A DNA stretch of 64,000 nt from Parasponia andersonii (Eukaryota > Streptophyta > Magnoliopsida > Rosales > Cannabaceae). How positions within the stretch are numbered: the first letter of the stretch is position 1; every line of letters begins with the position of its first letter. The notes beneath the pieces were generated by a model. It was not told the DNA's origin, did not search any database, and was given only the letters and a program-made list of their open reading frames with translations. The translations under genes were made by a program, and so were the position numbers. Shown in pieces: positions 1 to 10,990 of the stretch. The stretch is from the NCBI GenBank assembly GCA_002914805.1, contig JXTB01000014.1:1200477-1264476 (forward strand). The letters are read 5' to 3'.

Positions 1-35
1 ATTTTATAAGATATTATTAGAGCAGCAGCTATAGC

Positions 36-117
36 GTCGATATGTCCGAGTGGTTAAGGAGACAGACTTGAAATCTGTTGGGTTTCGCCCGCGCAGGTTC
101 GAACCCTGCTGTCGACG
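36..117 (+). tRNA. tRNA-Ser (anticodon UGA)
   Basis: Nuclear serine tRNA reading UCN codons. The seven-base acceptor arm GTCGATA (36-42) pairs with TGTCGAC (110-116), leaving G117 as discriminator. The D-arm carries the A box (TGTCCGAGTGG), the anticodon loop is CTTGAAA (anticodon TGA), a long serine-type variable arm follows, and the T-arm B box GGTTCGAACCC is perfect. No intron is present. CCA is not encoded, as expected for a eukaryotic gene. All stems are intact, so it should be functional. Confidence 0.97.
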
Positions 118-138
118 TTTCAAGCAGTTTCATTTTCA

Positions 139-144
139 TTTTTT
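139..144 (+). terminator. Pol III terminator of the tRNA-Ser gene
   Basis: A run of six T residues begins 21 bases after the tRNA 3' end, the usual RNA polymerase III stop signal. Confidence 0.75.
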
Positions 145-318
145 CTTTAAGACGACAGTAAATGAAAAACGACGGAATAACAACTGAAAACGACAATATC
201 CTGTAACGAGGACGTGAATGAAGAAAACGACTTGCGACGTGGATAACAAAAAAAAAATGCTTGGGTGTTTTACAATTTTCAAGAGTGAGGAAATAAACGT
301 AACTTGTTAGCGACCTAG

Positions 319-525
319 TGGAAAGCTCCCTTGAAATCTAGACTTCCTCCAAAGATTCGACTTTTTGTCTGGAGGTTTTTTCGCAATGCTCTTCCTTCTG
401 CATCAAATTTAATCAGGAGGAATCTGATGGTCGAGCCTTGTTGTGCACAATGTGGTGATGCGGAGGAGACCTTGATTCATGCTTTGTTTTGCTGCAAGGA
501 GTGTCGGGGTATATGGAAAAAATAG
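319..525 (+). mobile_element. LINE fragment: reverse-transcriptase zinc-binding domain
   Basis: The reading frame after the stop at 316-318 begins WKAPLKSRLPPKIRLFVW and continues with a CAQCG...LIHALFCC...IW pattern. This is the zf-RVT domain near the 3' end of plant LINE-type (non-LTR) retrotransposon ORF2. Only about 68 residues remain, with no reverse transcriptase upstream. The apparent start at 331 is a TTG and has no meaning. It is a decayed fragment, directly followed by copia sequence. Confidence 0.75.
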
Positions 526-576
526 AAGTGCATCGTTGCTGTTATCTTTTGCTAGTAATTTCTTAGCCGAGTTTCC

Positions 577-1230
577 ATGCTTCTTCAGATAGTCGACCTA
601 TCTGCTCTTCTTCTAGACCAACAGAATGAGTTCAATGGCTTGCTCCACTTGTTGGTTGCTTTACGCTCAACACTGATGCATAGATGCGAGCTGGTGAAAT
701 ACCATGGACATAGCTTAGTCTTGAGAAGATCAACTGAACTAAAGCTTGTAGGACTTTGTGATGCTGATTGGGCAATAGATCCGGATGATAGAAGATCCAC
801 ATCTAGCTATTGTTTGTACTTTGGTGAAAATCTAGTGAGTTGGCATTCCAAGAAGCAGCACACGGTCTCAAGGAGCAGCACTGAAGCAGAGCATAGAAGC
901 CTAGCCAATTTGGTAGCAAAAATAACTTGGGTGCAATCTCTGCTTACTGAGATCCGGGTAAATCTTTCTGATACTCCAACAGTATGGTAAGATAATATTA
1001 GCACTGTTATGCTATCTGCTAATCCAATACTTCATGCTAGAAGTAAACATATAGTGCTAGACTTGTACTTTGTTAGAAAGAAAGTTTCACAAGAAGAAAA
1101 TCTCAGTTAAACATGTGTCCTCAATTGATCAAATAGGTGATGTCTTTACCAAGGCTGTACCAAGTTTTCAGTTTTATACATTTTCAGAGACAAACTTAAG
1201 TGTGGAGAATCCCACATGAGTTTAGGGGGA
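577..1230 (+). mobile_element. Ty1/copia 3' fragment (RNase H to polypurine tract)
   Basis: The frame at 577-990 contains LKLVGLCDADWA, DDRRSTSSYCLYFG, LVSWHSKKQHTVSRSS and TEAEHRSLAN, the RNase H core of copia polyproteins; the family motif is TEAEYR, so Y is H here. Further motifs follow after an in-frame stop: SANPILHARSKHI, then DVFTKAV in a shifted frame near 1139-1160. The wording is closest to the Ale/Retrofit lineage. The fragment ends in the purine tract TTTAGGGGGA (1221-1230). Gag, integrase and most of the reverse transcriptase are missing and the frame is broken, so it is dead. Confidence 0.85.
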
Positions 1231-1300
1231 TATTAGGAATAAGAGTTAGTTAAGGATTCCGTTGGACTATTAAGAGTTAGTTACATTAACTAACCAAATT
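1231..1300 (+). mobile_element. Start of the copia 3' LTR, truncated
   Basis: Directly after the polypurine tract lies TATTAGGAATAAGAG, matching the usual copia LTR start TGTTAGGAAT with the second base changed G to A. The LTR ends abruptly at about 1300 where transporter-exon sequence begins. Confidence 0.6.
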
Positions 1301-1446
1301 TACTATGCAGAGAAACAAGCTGCTCATCAGCTCCAGTATCCTCTATCAGTTCTTACGAAACCTATTCGCGACGACAAATCACTCACTTGTGAGGGTACTA
1401 TTTGCTGTTCCCTCACCTGTGGGATCCTGTCAGGAGCATGCATCGT
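1301..1446 (+). pseudogene. Detached exon-3 fragment of the NFD4-like MFS transporter
   Basis: About 146 bases align without gaps to 16838-16983, inside exon 3 of the full MFS gene at 14674-17058. I count roughly ten substitutions, about 93% identity by eye. The matching gene 2 stretch (from about 38421) is clearly less similar. The piece encodes the YAEKQAAHQLQYP...CGILSG region near the last membrane helix. Both ends are abrupt: LTR sequence on the left, F-box-gene sequence on the right. It has no promoter or other exons and is a non-functional relic. Confidence 0.85.
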
Positions 1447-1447
1447 G

Positions 1448-1472
1448 AACAAAGAAAGGCATCCAGACAACT
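1448..1472. repeat. Short copy of F-box coding sequence fused to the MFS fragment
   Basis: About 24 bases starting AACAAAGAAAGGCATCC are identical to 2005-2028 inside the nearby F-box coding region, in the same orientation. The two sequences then diverge except for a shared TTTGAAC a few bases on. This is the right-hand junction of the MFS fragment and suggests repair or template switching using the neighbouring gene. Confidence 0.6.
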
Positions 1473-1727
1473 TGTCTGATTTGAACCGGATTTTCAATGT
1501 CAAAAAGAAAGAATTATCAGATACGTCTATACACTTACTTGTTTACGAATGATAATAAGGAAAGGAAACATGACAATAAAGATTTGTCAAAGCAATGAAA
1601 AATCTATAAAGAAATTAGCCTTCGTAAGGAAACCTACATAGGAAAATAAAAAGTTCAACTAGATGTTACTGCAAACAAGGCTCGGAGATCAAAATCAACT
1701 GACGAAAACTGAAATTCTCGCCCCCAC

Positions 1728-2804
1728 TTAGCTTAGAAATATACTCTCGACATAAGTAGTAAAACCAAGTACAAGCTTCTCTCGACCATAATTTTCAAGC
1801 CTATTACTCTTCCGATCATTGATAGAAATAGGATCTGGAGATAGAGAATCAAATACCACGTTCCCATTATTCAAAAAACTAAATAGGTAGTAACTTTTAG
1901 GGTGCATAATTAAGTCGACTGAAAAATATTTGGTCCAGGAATCCGAGATACCATATTTCTTCATTACCCATATCTCAAAAAAATTGCATCCATTATTTCT
2001 AGTAAACAAAGAAAGGCATCCAGACAACTCACATACGGTTTGAACTTCAAATCCTTGCCCAATTGGAGCTAAGTTAATCAACTTAAATACCTCAGTGTTT
2101 AGATCAAAGGCAACTATCCCAAAAGAGTAATGATTTAGCTCTTTCGAAGGATGGAAACGGAGCATCCAACGAATAGAGTTATTAACAACAACGGAGCAAG
2201 TCAGATTCGGAGTAGCAACTACGTCAAAGAAAGAGGAGTCAACTGAATCTAACTCTGAAGTAAAGAGATTAGGCATTTCCATAAGTTTCCATGAATTGCT
2301 TCCCACACTGTAAACTCCAACTTGGGCACATCTTTTAAACAAATTAGAGTAACCGCAACGTTTTCCAGTGTCATATGCTCCACAGAACTTTACCACTTTG
2401 AAATCATTGGTCAATGAATCGTACCCGAATCCAAGTTGAGAAAGAGAATTGTCATCCCACTGGAAAGGAGTAAGAGGAGGAGGAGGAGGAGGAGGGAGAG
2501 TCTTAAGCACCTTGATTGCAGGGTTACATAAATATATGTGGGACTTCGCCCGACAAACAAATTACACAATTGTGACTACCCACTAATATCAGACTCGCAG
2601 AGGCCTTCTTATATATTCAATTATATCGCAAGGGATAATATTAATATTGTAGGTCACATGATGACCTCGCTCTTCTTCTTCTTCTTCTTCTTGCTCTACC
2701 TTAACCATTGGTGAAGGCTCGTGATCAACAGGGAGAGATTCCATCGAGTAGTATGGAAACCCCAGCAAGGAGAGGAGACTCATTGTCGATGGAGGTTTTG
2801 TCAA
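1728..2804 (-). pseudogene. Broken F-box protein gene (F-box-associated domain intact)
   Basis: On the minus strand the first piece (2804 to 2589) encodes an acidic run and a half F-box, IIPCDIIEYI.RPLRV, then stops. The second piece (to 1728) is about 260 residues of F-box-associated (FBA) domain. It contains FGYDSLTNDFKVVKF, VGVYSVGSNSWK and GIVAFDLNTEVF, and ends normally. The in-frame text SHIYLCNPAIKVLKTLP extends the domain upstream of the GTG at 2510, while GSHNCVICLSGEVPHI lies in another frame at about 2545-2580. A one-base frameshift therefore separates them. The second half of the F-box and the segment after it are missing. Intact family members are usually 350-420 aa and act as substrate receptors in SCF ubiquitin ligases. 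This copy probably cannot bind SKP1; a rare splice form cannot be excluded. Confidence 0.7.
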
Positions 2805-2810
2805 TAATAA

Positions 2811-3480
2811 ATTTAGAAAAAATTAAGAGACGTGATTTGTGTGAATTTGGTTATTAATTAAAGCAAATAAAAAGACATAGGATTTTATAGTGGTTCAGTC
2901 CCGAAAAAGATGAGCTTACGTCCACTATTTTTCACTATTTTATAGAGAATTACAAGCACTCAGAGTTACAATTGTCTCGTCTGGAACTCTTTCTCAAATC
3001 GGAAGTTAGAGTTTTGAAATCAGAAAATCGCAATATCGTAATTCTGGGATCCCGGTCTGAAACATTGAGCTCCCTTTATATAGATGAGGGTAACTCTATG
3101 TTCCTAATTGTGAAAATAGGTAACTACAATCTGGTAATACAATTTGAGTAACAACATAATTGGGTAACCACTTAAAACGGGTAATTGGTCGATCATGAAA
3201 GAGAGACTTCTGTTTCCCTTTCCTTGCAGGTTACCTGTTTGACGAAACAGAGACTAGTCTCCTTTTCTTTCGGAGAAGGTCGCACATAACTTATGCGGAG
3301 GAGGTCGCACATATCTTATGCGATAGAGGTAGCATGCAACTTATGCGGTGGAGGTCACATGCAACTTATGCGGTGGAGGTCGAATGCAACTCTTTCGGAT
3401 GAGATCGCACTTAACTCCTACTCATGCAACCTGACATAGGATTTTAGACCGCACAACACTAATATTAGTTTTTCGCTTTA
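2811..3480. repeat. Unclassified interspersed repeat, possibly non-autonomous LTR element
   Basis: Non-coding sequence. A 14-base string (GACATAGGATTTTA) near the left side (about 2874) recurs near the right side (about 3434). It contains the 25-bp tandem array described separately. Flavour and position next to a broken gene suggest transposon DNA, but no terminal motif or target duplication was found. Confidence 0.35.
3276..3425 (+). repeat. 25-bp tandem repeat, six copies
   Basis: Units begin at about 3276, 3301, 3326, 3351, 3376 and 3401, an exact 25-base period. The shared core is GAGGTCGCA followed by CAACTTATGCGG. Middle units are nearly identical and the last two are more divergent. 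No open frame is kept across them. Confidence 0.9.
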
Positions 3481-5880
3481 ATATCGTTATAGTACTACAA
3501 GAAAATTATAGTAAATTCCCATAATATGACAAGGACGTGAAAGATAATTTCCTTCCCCCCTCCCAAAAAAAGAAGTCTAATTCTATCATAAAATATGTGA
3601 TTAAGATAATTTAACGGGAAACATTAAGTGGGCATATAATGTGTACATGATAGGCTATATTTATCGACTTTTAATTCCTTTGGTTAATTGATATATTTAA
3701 TCTTAATACTTAACAACCTATAAACACGCACTTTTTCTTCTTTAAGTAAACGATTAATACCTATTCAAGTAATTTCTTCTTTTTTTTTTATATATTATTT
3801 AAACTATAGGGTGTATCTTTTGTTATTACCCAAAAATAAAATCTAATTTAAGGCTATTATTAACGAACAATTATATGCGGCAGGTGCAGGTATCCAATTA
3901 AATATTCACAGATTATGAAAATATAAAGAAGAATATTTCAAAAATTACTAAATATTTTGCTTGAATGCTGTCACTCAGAAATCTAAAATCGTAATTTTTA
4001 ATAATTTTAAATAAAAATATAATAAAGTATTAATTTTACTAAATGTACGAGAAATCGAGTATTACATAACTTTTCTTTAATCCTCAAATCATTATGAATT
4101 CTATAATATTCAAAATCTTTATTAGTTTTTAATTACTTAAGGAAAATATCCGATAAGGTTCAAAAAAATTTTCAGCTATCTTATTCGAATACTTGCTGAA
4201 ACTCAATTTTGGTAAATTGAGTTTAACTGAAAATTTTAGTTTAATAACCAAAATAATTTACATTAAATCACTTATAGTTTCAAGTTCTCAAATTAATAAG
4301 AAAACCATCATTATACATCGACTTAATAAATTTATTGATCTTGGCTAAATAATTTGATAAGGAAAAAGAAATTAACAGAGAATATATACTCATCAAGGAA
4401 GAGGAGCAGGAAAGTAAATATAAGTTACGCAACTTGTTTGACCGCCGAGATTACTATCTTAAATAGACAAATACCTAAATGTGAGAGAAGTAAGAGGTGA
4501 GCATTAACATACTTAATAGAAATTCAATTATCTTTTTGAATGGATGCAATTTTACCAAACCTGCATAGTTAATTCCTTTTCCAAAATCTATTTATAAACC
4601 AAGTTTATAAATTAGTTGATATTCAAAACTAAAAATAAAACCACATCATTATACATAATATAAATCATCTCATCTCACGAGCTCATACCTCTCATCATGA
4701 ACTAGAGTAACTCGCACTACGTTTACTAAGTACTCTCTACATGATACCTATCCTAGAAAACTAAAAGGACACACATGTGTATATGCTTATTGAACCGAAA
4801 GGACAATTGAATGCATATACCTACTGAGTAGGAATAATTAGAAAACCTCGCACATGTTTACGGGCTCTCATCAAGGGCGGAGATACTGGCTGCCCATTAA
4901 ATATAATGATACCTAAAATATATCTTATATATGATCTTATGGTATGTATAATATTTAACATTTCATAATAACCATGAATCAGGAAAATAATCAAATCATA
5001 CTTTAAAATCTTACTTGTCATTATTCTAGAATTTACTGTAATATGGGCAGTACACTATTATATTACCCCATAATCACAGTTTATATATATATATATAAGT
5101 CCACACAATCCAATTCAAATATAATCTAATATGTTTTAACAATTTAGTAAACTATCGCATAAATCATGATTTTTCATAAATAAATTATAATACAATTATA
5201 AATCAAACAAGTATAAAATCAAGTAATTGAACTCCTACCTCAATATGGTAGCTAAACCAAACTAACGACACTAGAAGAAAACTCTCGTTGGTCACTTGAG
5301 TACTCGAACGATTGTTTTGAAATTCTGATAATCTCACTCGAAAAAGTGACTTTTTTAACGGAGTATCGAATTAAGAAATGAAAGTCACTATTGAATTCAG
5401 AGCACCCAAAAAAGCTAGGTTAGACATATAATTTTTCAAAAGTGGATCTCTAAGTGAGACTCACCTCATAGTATACAAAACGATACTATTCATGAGTCTC
5501 AGAATTTGTGCAATTTCGAAACATAGTGATATTATATATCAAAATTTATTTCCCAACATCCCTATGCCCAAATTTGCAATTTGAATTCAATTTCGAGATC
5601 TCGAGTCTTAAATGAGATTAAAATCTGAAAATTACAACAATGTCTTTTTTGGAATTAATTTGAAAAAATGTCCACATTTCCAAAGTATTTAGAAAAATAT
5701 CATCTTTGCTGATTATTTACAAAATATCACTTTTCTGAAATATCTCAAAAAATATCATTATCACATATTTATTTAGGAAAATAGAACTTTTGAAAATATT
5801 TAAAAAAATACCAAGTGTAATTTTTCATGATTTATAATCTTCTTTCACCTCATATAATTATTTTGGGTAGTATAATTATC
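3481..5880. other. AT-rich intergenic DNA, no gene seen
   Basis: No frame longer than about 66 codons and no recognisable protein. A short (TA)n tract lies near 5084-5098. The 4680-5560 part has mixed-composition text that may be old LTR sequence, but nothing diagnostic was found. Confidence 0.5.
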
Positions 5881-5891
5881 CAACGAAATAT

Positions 5892-6146
5892 TTATAAAAT
5901 ATCACTTTTTACAAACTTTAGTAAAATGACCAAAACAATGAAAATCTTACCGACGAGGAGTTTATGGCTGAGATCAATTGAGAAATAACGGCGACGATGA
6001 GACAAATCTAACTCTATCGTCGGTGTTACGAAATAAGGTCTAGTGAAGCTTCGACGGCCAGAAACTTCAAGATGACCGATCTCTATTTTCCGATAACGAA
6101 ATCTAGCGGGAGTTTGCGGCGTGGCTTCATAGAGAGAGGTAGTCAT
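5892..6146 (-). CDS. Unidentified 84-codon ORF, possible first exon
   Basis: Starts with ATG at 6146 and reads MTTSLYEATPQTPARFRYRK..., Arg/Ser-rich and clearly higher in GC than its surroundings. After about 67 codons a splice-donor-like GTAAGATTTT appears on the minus strand, beyond which the translation becomes hydrophobic AT-rich noise. I recognise no family. It may be the first exon of a small gene, or part of a repeat; no downstream exon could be assigned. Confidence 0.2.
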   Translation of the reverse strand: MTTSLYEATPQTPARFRYRKIEIGHLEVSGRRSFTRPYFVTPTIELDLSHRRRYFSIDLSHKLLVGKIFIVLVILLKFVKSDIL

Positions 6147-6149
6147 GGC

Positions 6150-7950
6150 GGGCTAGCGTGTTAGCTAGTTGAAGTAGTAGTGTACTGGCAGCAGGGTTGC
6201 AAAACAGTCTTTGTTTGGCTCTCTCGGGGACTTCCTTGAAGAAGATGAAAAATGGCATGGATTTAAAGGCAAATAAGGAAACTGTTACCCATGTATCAGC
6301 TGCAGCACATGTAGGCCACTCTTCTATTATCTATAGTTTTGGCCTAAAATTTAAATATTTTTTCATTTACGCCCCTTAATAATTATAATTTAGTCCTTGA
6401 TTTTAAAATTCTTTTTCACCTATGTCCATATGCACCTAGGCTTAATTAAGTCCATATTTATTGCAGCTTTTTTTTAAAAAAATTAAATTTACCAAATTAC
6501 CTTTTGGTTCAAATTACCTAAATACCCATTTAAAAATTCGGTTATTACAAATATACTTTTGTTTTGTATTTAAAAAAAAAAACGAAATGAAAGGTGGATA
6601 TGTTCTCAAGAATTTATTTAAGAAGATTCAAACATTCTTTTTATTATTTTAAGAAAAAAAACTCAAAATAAAAGTATATCCGAGAAAAATCTACATATTA
6701 TAAAAATTTTACATACTATTATTTAATTTATGTTCAAAATACCCAATGGCAAGTGATGTTGAGGGTATATATGTTTAACTCTTAAGTCAACTAACAAATG
6801 TTTGGTCCGAAAATCCGAGATACAATTAATGGAGGCTCATGAACCCGGAATAGGGAATAGGAGACCAACATTTTTTTTTTTTCGTATGAAATGGGTTTTG
6901 TTTTTTGTTTTTGTTTTTGTTTTTTGTTTTTTGTTTTTTGTTTTTGCTGTACATCGTTCCATTCATAAGAAACTTTTTATTTATAAGAAAATTATACTTT
7001 TAGAATAACTATCTTTTGTTCGGATAAACGAAAGTCCTACATTTGTAATAAATAATTTATCTCTTGTCCTTTATTTTGAGAATTTATATGAAATGGCCTT
7101 TTAAAAAAAATTTAAAAATGGCCGTTTTCATCTGATAAATAGCCAATTTTATTGATAAATAGCCGATTTTATAATTTTATTTTGATAAATGGCCATTTTT
7201 TAATTGATATATTTTTTAAATAAAATAAATCAATTTTTTATAAAGTAAATCAATTTTTTAAAATAATAATCAATTTTCAAAAATAATAAACCAATATATT
7301 TTGAAATACTAAATATGAAAAATGTCTTTTTTCAAATAATGTTTCAAAATTAGGCTATTTTTCAATAATATTTAAAAAATAATCATTTACAAGTTAGGAT
7401 CCAAAATTCAATTATTTTGGCTAAAAAGCATACTTTTGTTTATCACATACTTTAAAAGACAGTCAAACAATAACGGAAGGAACCATTATAGGCTCATGGG
7501 GCGGTGCCCCCTCATTTTTTAAAAAAGTTTATTTTTTACCTTAAGTTTAACTCAAAATTTCAGTTTTATCTTTTATTTGCTTCTATAAATTTTTATATTT
7601 ATAATTTTGCTCTTTTATTAAAATAATTCAATAATAACTCTAATATGACTCACTAATTTTTTTTCATTTTTGAACTTTATTTATATTATTTTGAAATATT
7701 AAATTTTACCCATATTTAAATAATTATTTTTTGACTTCATTTGGTATATACTTTTTTAATTTTATATTAGTCTATATTATCTAATACATTTCAAAATTAG
7801 CTAAAAAAATCCGAGACCGTGGTCAAAATTAATAATGTTAAAAATGTTGGACGCACTTTATAGTCAAAAAGCAACCAAATACAGCATCAGACATTTTGTT
7901 TTAGGCATTAGGCCAATTACCCCAGGATTTAAGCATTTATTTATTCCGAA
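6150..7950. other. AT-rich intergenic DNA with simple repeats, no gene seen
   Basis: Contains an imperfect (GTTTTTT)n tract at about 6895-6946 and, at about 7090-7410, repeated AAATGGCC/AAATAGCC phrases with poly(A/T) runs that look like a degraded MITE. Short frames here reflect base composition. Confidence 0.4.
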
Positions 7951-7959
7951 AATGTGAAC

Positions 7960-8160
7960 ACCAATGAGCCTAGTCACTTTGTTTATTGGGCTTTGTTATC
8001 GAATTAATTAATGTCGTTTTCTTGTTTAGATAGTGTACTTACATTTGACATTTTCTCCCGTCAGTAAAAATAATTGACGTCTCTCTGTTGGATCTTTTCT
8101 TCGTTCCTTTCAAGTGAGAAAGTTTGATTTTAGGGGACCAATCCATTTTTATGTGATATA
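7960..8160 (+). repeat. Distal 5'-flank block, with inverted copy at about 27.74-27.86 kb
   Basis: Text such as ATTTGACATTTTCTC, GTAAAAATAATTGACGTCTC and GTGAGAAAGTTTGA at 8040-8140 reappears in the same order on the minus strand of 27860-27740. Non-coding. It appears to be part of the extended 5' flank of the MFS locus. Confidence 0.6.
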
Positions 8161-8312
8161 CCAACATTTATATAAGAAGCTTTAATGTTGGGAGGCAGTC
8201 ATGCAATTTCTTATGCCTAGAATTTTGGGTGAAAAAGGCTTTGGCTTGAAACTAACTCTATTTACTTAGTTGCATCACATTCTCTTCGTATTGTATCAAG
8301 TTCATCTAAAAA

Positions 8313-8400
8313 ATGACGTTATATGTTTCACATATTTATCATCAAAGAAACGCTGCTGATATTTTGGCTTCAAAAACTTTTAGTATTCAGTCTCCTACAT
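8313..8400 (+). mobile_element. Probable LINE RNase H remnant
   Basis: A short frame reads VSHIYHQRNAADILASK, resembling the C-terminal H-x-x-R-x-x-N-x-x-A-D-x-L-A motif of the RNase H domain at the end of plant LINE polyproteins. Nothing else of an element is readable around it. Confidence 0.35.
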
Positions 8401-8811
8401 AGTGGCATATTTTTCAATCATTTCTCCGTATTGTGATTAATAAAGATTATTTAGGCCATTTTAATTTCTATTTTTGTTAGTTGCCCAATTTATAAAATAA
8501 TCTTCTATCTTCTTTTCTTTTATTTTAATAAAATTACCAGAGGTCTCCTCTAGCTACAATTTATGGAAAAAAAAAAAAGTTGGGAGACAGTAATTATCAT
8601 ACATCTTTTTTCTTTTTCAGCATTATTGTACTCGATATCGTGACATCATAAACTTAGGGTAGGGTCAGATTTTAAAATGCCTTGTACCAAACGGGAACAT
8701 GTTAGGTGCGTTACAAATGGTTTTGAATTAGAAAGCTTACGGCACCCACATAAAATCTGAGGAAAACGATCAGAATACCATAACCCACCACCTAAGATAC
8801 CAATAAAGACT

Positions 8812-8831
8812 CCTCTCTCTCTCTCTCTCTA
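8812..8831. repeat. (CT)n microsatellite
   Basis: About ten CT units, followed by AT-rich sequence with no gene to about 9.96 kb. Confidence 0.85.
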
Positions 8832-9959
8832 TAATGTTTTAAAGACAACTCTATCCTAAAAAACTTCATTTAATCCGATGGCCTTAATGTAAAAGCACTT
8901 TACTTCATATAACTAATCGACCCATTATAACATGTTTCTTAATAAAAAAATGTAAAAATAAATAATAATGATTCACTACTAATGATTAGTAGTGCATCCA
9001 TACTTTTAAGAATAGAATTTACTTCTGATTATTTGTAGTATACGTGCATACTTTTAACGGTGCAATTATTAAACTTAAAGCATTCCTATTATATTTCCTT
9101 GATTGAATTTATCATGATTCATAGTCTCTTGACGATTTTTATTCTCCGTTATTTTTCTGTTATTTTTAAAAGTAAACAATATATGAAGACTCTCATTTAT
9201 TGCTTTTTTTTAATTTATTTCAATTTTGAGTATGACGTAGAGTTATCAAAATAGTGTTATCAAAAGAGAGCCAGGCCGGCTCATAATTAAAAAGGGTATG
9301 GCACAGCCAAGACCAAAGCGAGGCCAAAAGAAAGGATTCTTAGGAAAAAAAAATGTTTTTTTTTCTTTTTCTCTCTCAAAAATTTTTTGCCCAATGCTTT
9401 CACAAGAGACAAGAAAGGAAGTGTTTGATCTCTTTCTTTAACCTCCCTTTTTCCTCCCTTCTCCTCCTTTGGGGATGCAGAGTTTTTCTATTTTTTCTGT
9501 TTTTTATTTTTATAATAAGTCTATATTTAAATTTAGTTATAATATCATCAGATTTCTTATTTGTGTAGGTTTTTAGTTTTATTTAATTACTATATCTTAA
9601 TCCGAGAAATTTTTCTTTAGATTTAGATCTATAATATGGATAAATTAATTTTCTTTTTCAATAGGTATGGATCATATTTAGTATTGGAATTACAGTACTC
9701 TATCTTCTAAGAACACACTTTCTAATAGCAAGTAAAGACAATTATTTGCCAGTGGTCTATCTTCTTCTCTTAGAGAATTATGGTAGCCTACAATCTTGTT
9801 ATTGTTGTATTTGTGATATATTTTTTGTTTCTTCTTTTAGGATTATGAAATTGTAATCTTTGTATTGTGAATGAACATTTTTAGCTTTTATTAATATTAT
9901 TTCTTTAGGGAGCCCATTTTATGTTAAAAAGAAAAAAGAAAAAAGAAAAAAGAAGGGGG

Positions 9960-10655
9960 GGAGGAGGGGAGGCATGTCACAACACATTAAATATGCCAAA
10001 ATATGGTCTATGTCAAGCACGTCCAATTATGTGGATTATACTAAGCTCATAAGTTAAACATAATAGGGACAACATAACATGACACGACCTATTGTCATGA
10101 TATATGTACTAACACGTAGGTATGATACCTTAGCACATTATGTATATGTATTGTTACATATAATTTTTCCAATGTACAAATTCAACCTAATTGAGAAAAA
10201 CTTAATTTAACATCAATTATGATATCCAAATATTTTTCAAGTTTTTTGTTTTAGTTTTTGTTTTGGTGTAAAAAGTTTTTCATTTAACTTATTGTGCTAA
10301 TATATATTTTTTTGATCCATTTCAATGATTTTGAAATTTTTTTAAAGAAAATAGTTTATAAAAAAGATACTAAAATTAATAAAATTTACTATTAAATGGG
10401 TCACTTTTGGTCCAAATGGAATGACACATTATGCATGTGGGTAAATACGGCATGACATATTAGAACACGGGCTAATGGATGAAATTGTGCCGATGATTTT
10501 AAACTTTGGGCACAACACGATATGACTAAGGAGTGGGTCATGCCTGTCACGACACGAAAATACGTGTATGTTTAACTTAAATGAGTCATATCCGCATGAC
10601 ACGACTTAACTTAAACGAATTATACCGGCACAACACGACATGTTTAACAGTTCTA
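9960..10655. repeat. Degenerate interspersed repeat rich in ACACGAC motifs
   Basis: Repeated words CACGACACG, AACACGACATG and CATGACACGAC occur around paired AACTTAAACGA / AACTTAAATGA phrases, mainly at 10060-10110 and 10490-10650. Non-coding and without clean ends here; probably an old MITE or non-autonomous element. Confidence 0.45.
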
Positions 10656-10736
10656 GTATCATGAAATAAACCTCTCATTGATACATTTAATTGAGTATCA
10701 CTCAAGATTTCTTTACTACTAGCTACTTCCTCCGGT

Positions 10737-10990
10737 GTGATTAAAGATATATATATATATATATATATATATATGGTTACCAATCTAGTATGTATTTTTT
10801 TTTTATTTATATAGATTTTTTTAGCCGATAAATCATTATCTAACAATGATTTAACGATTATAAAAATATTTACGATAAAATATATACCATTAATATTATT
10901 TTTTTATTTTATTTTTTATTATAAAAAAGTTTACACCATAAATTTTAATCGGCGAAACGATAACAAAATATAAATATAAATGGTTGGTTG
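10737..10990 (+). mobile_element. MITE copy (TA-flanked family), degraded
   Basis: After a (TA)n tract at 10747-10774 comes GGTTACCAATCTAGTATG with an AT-rich body containing ATCTAACAATGATTTAAC. The same left end and body words occur in the copies at about 21165 and 21590, so this is a third, older copy. Confidence 0.55.

Noticed and set aside
3276-3425. CRISPR-like array
   Set aside because: Units are contiguous with no unique spacers, no cas genes, and the DNA is plant nuclear.
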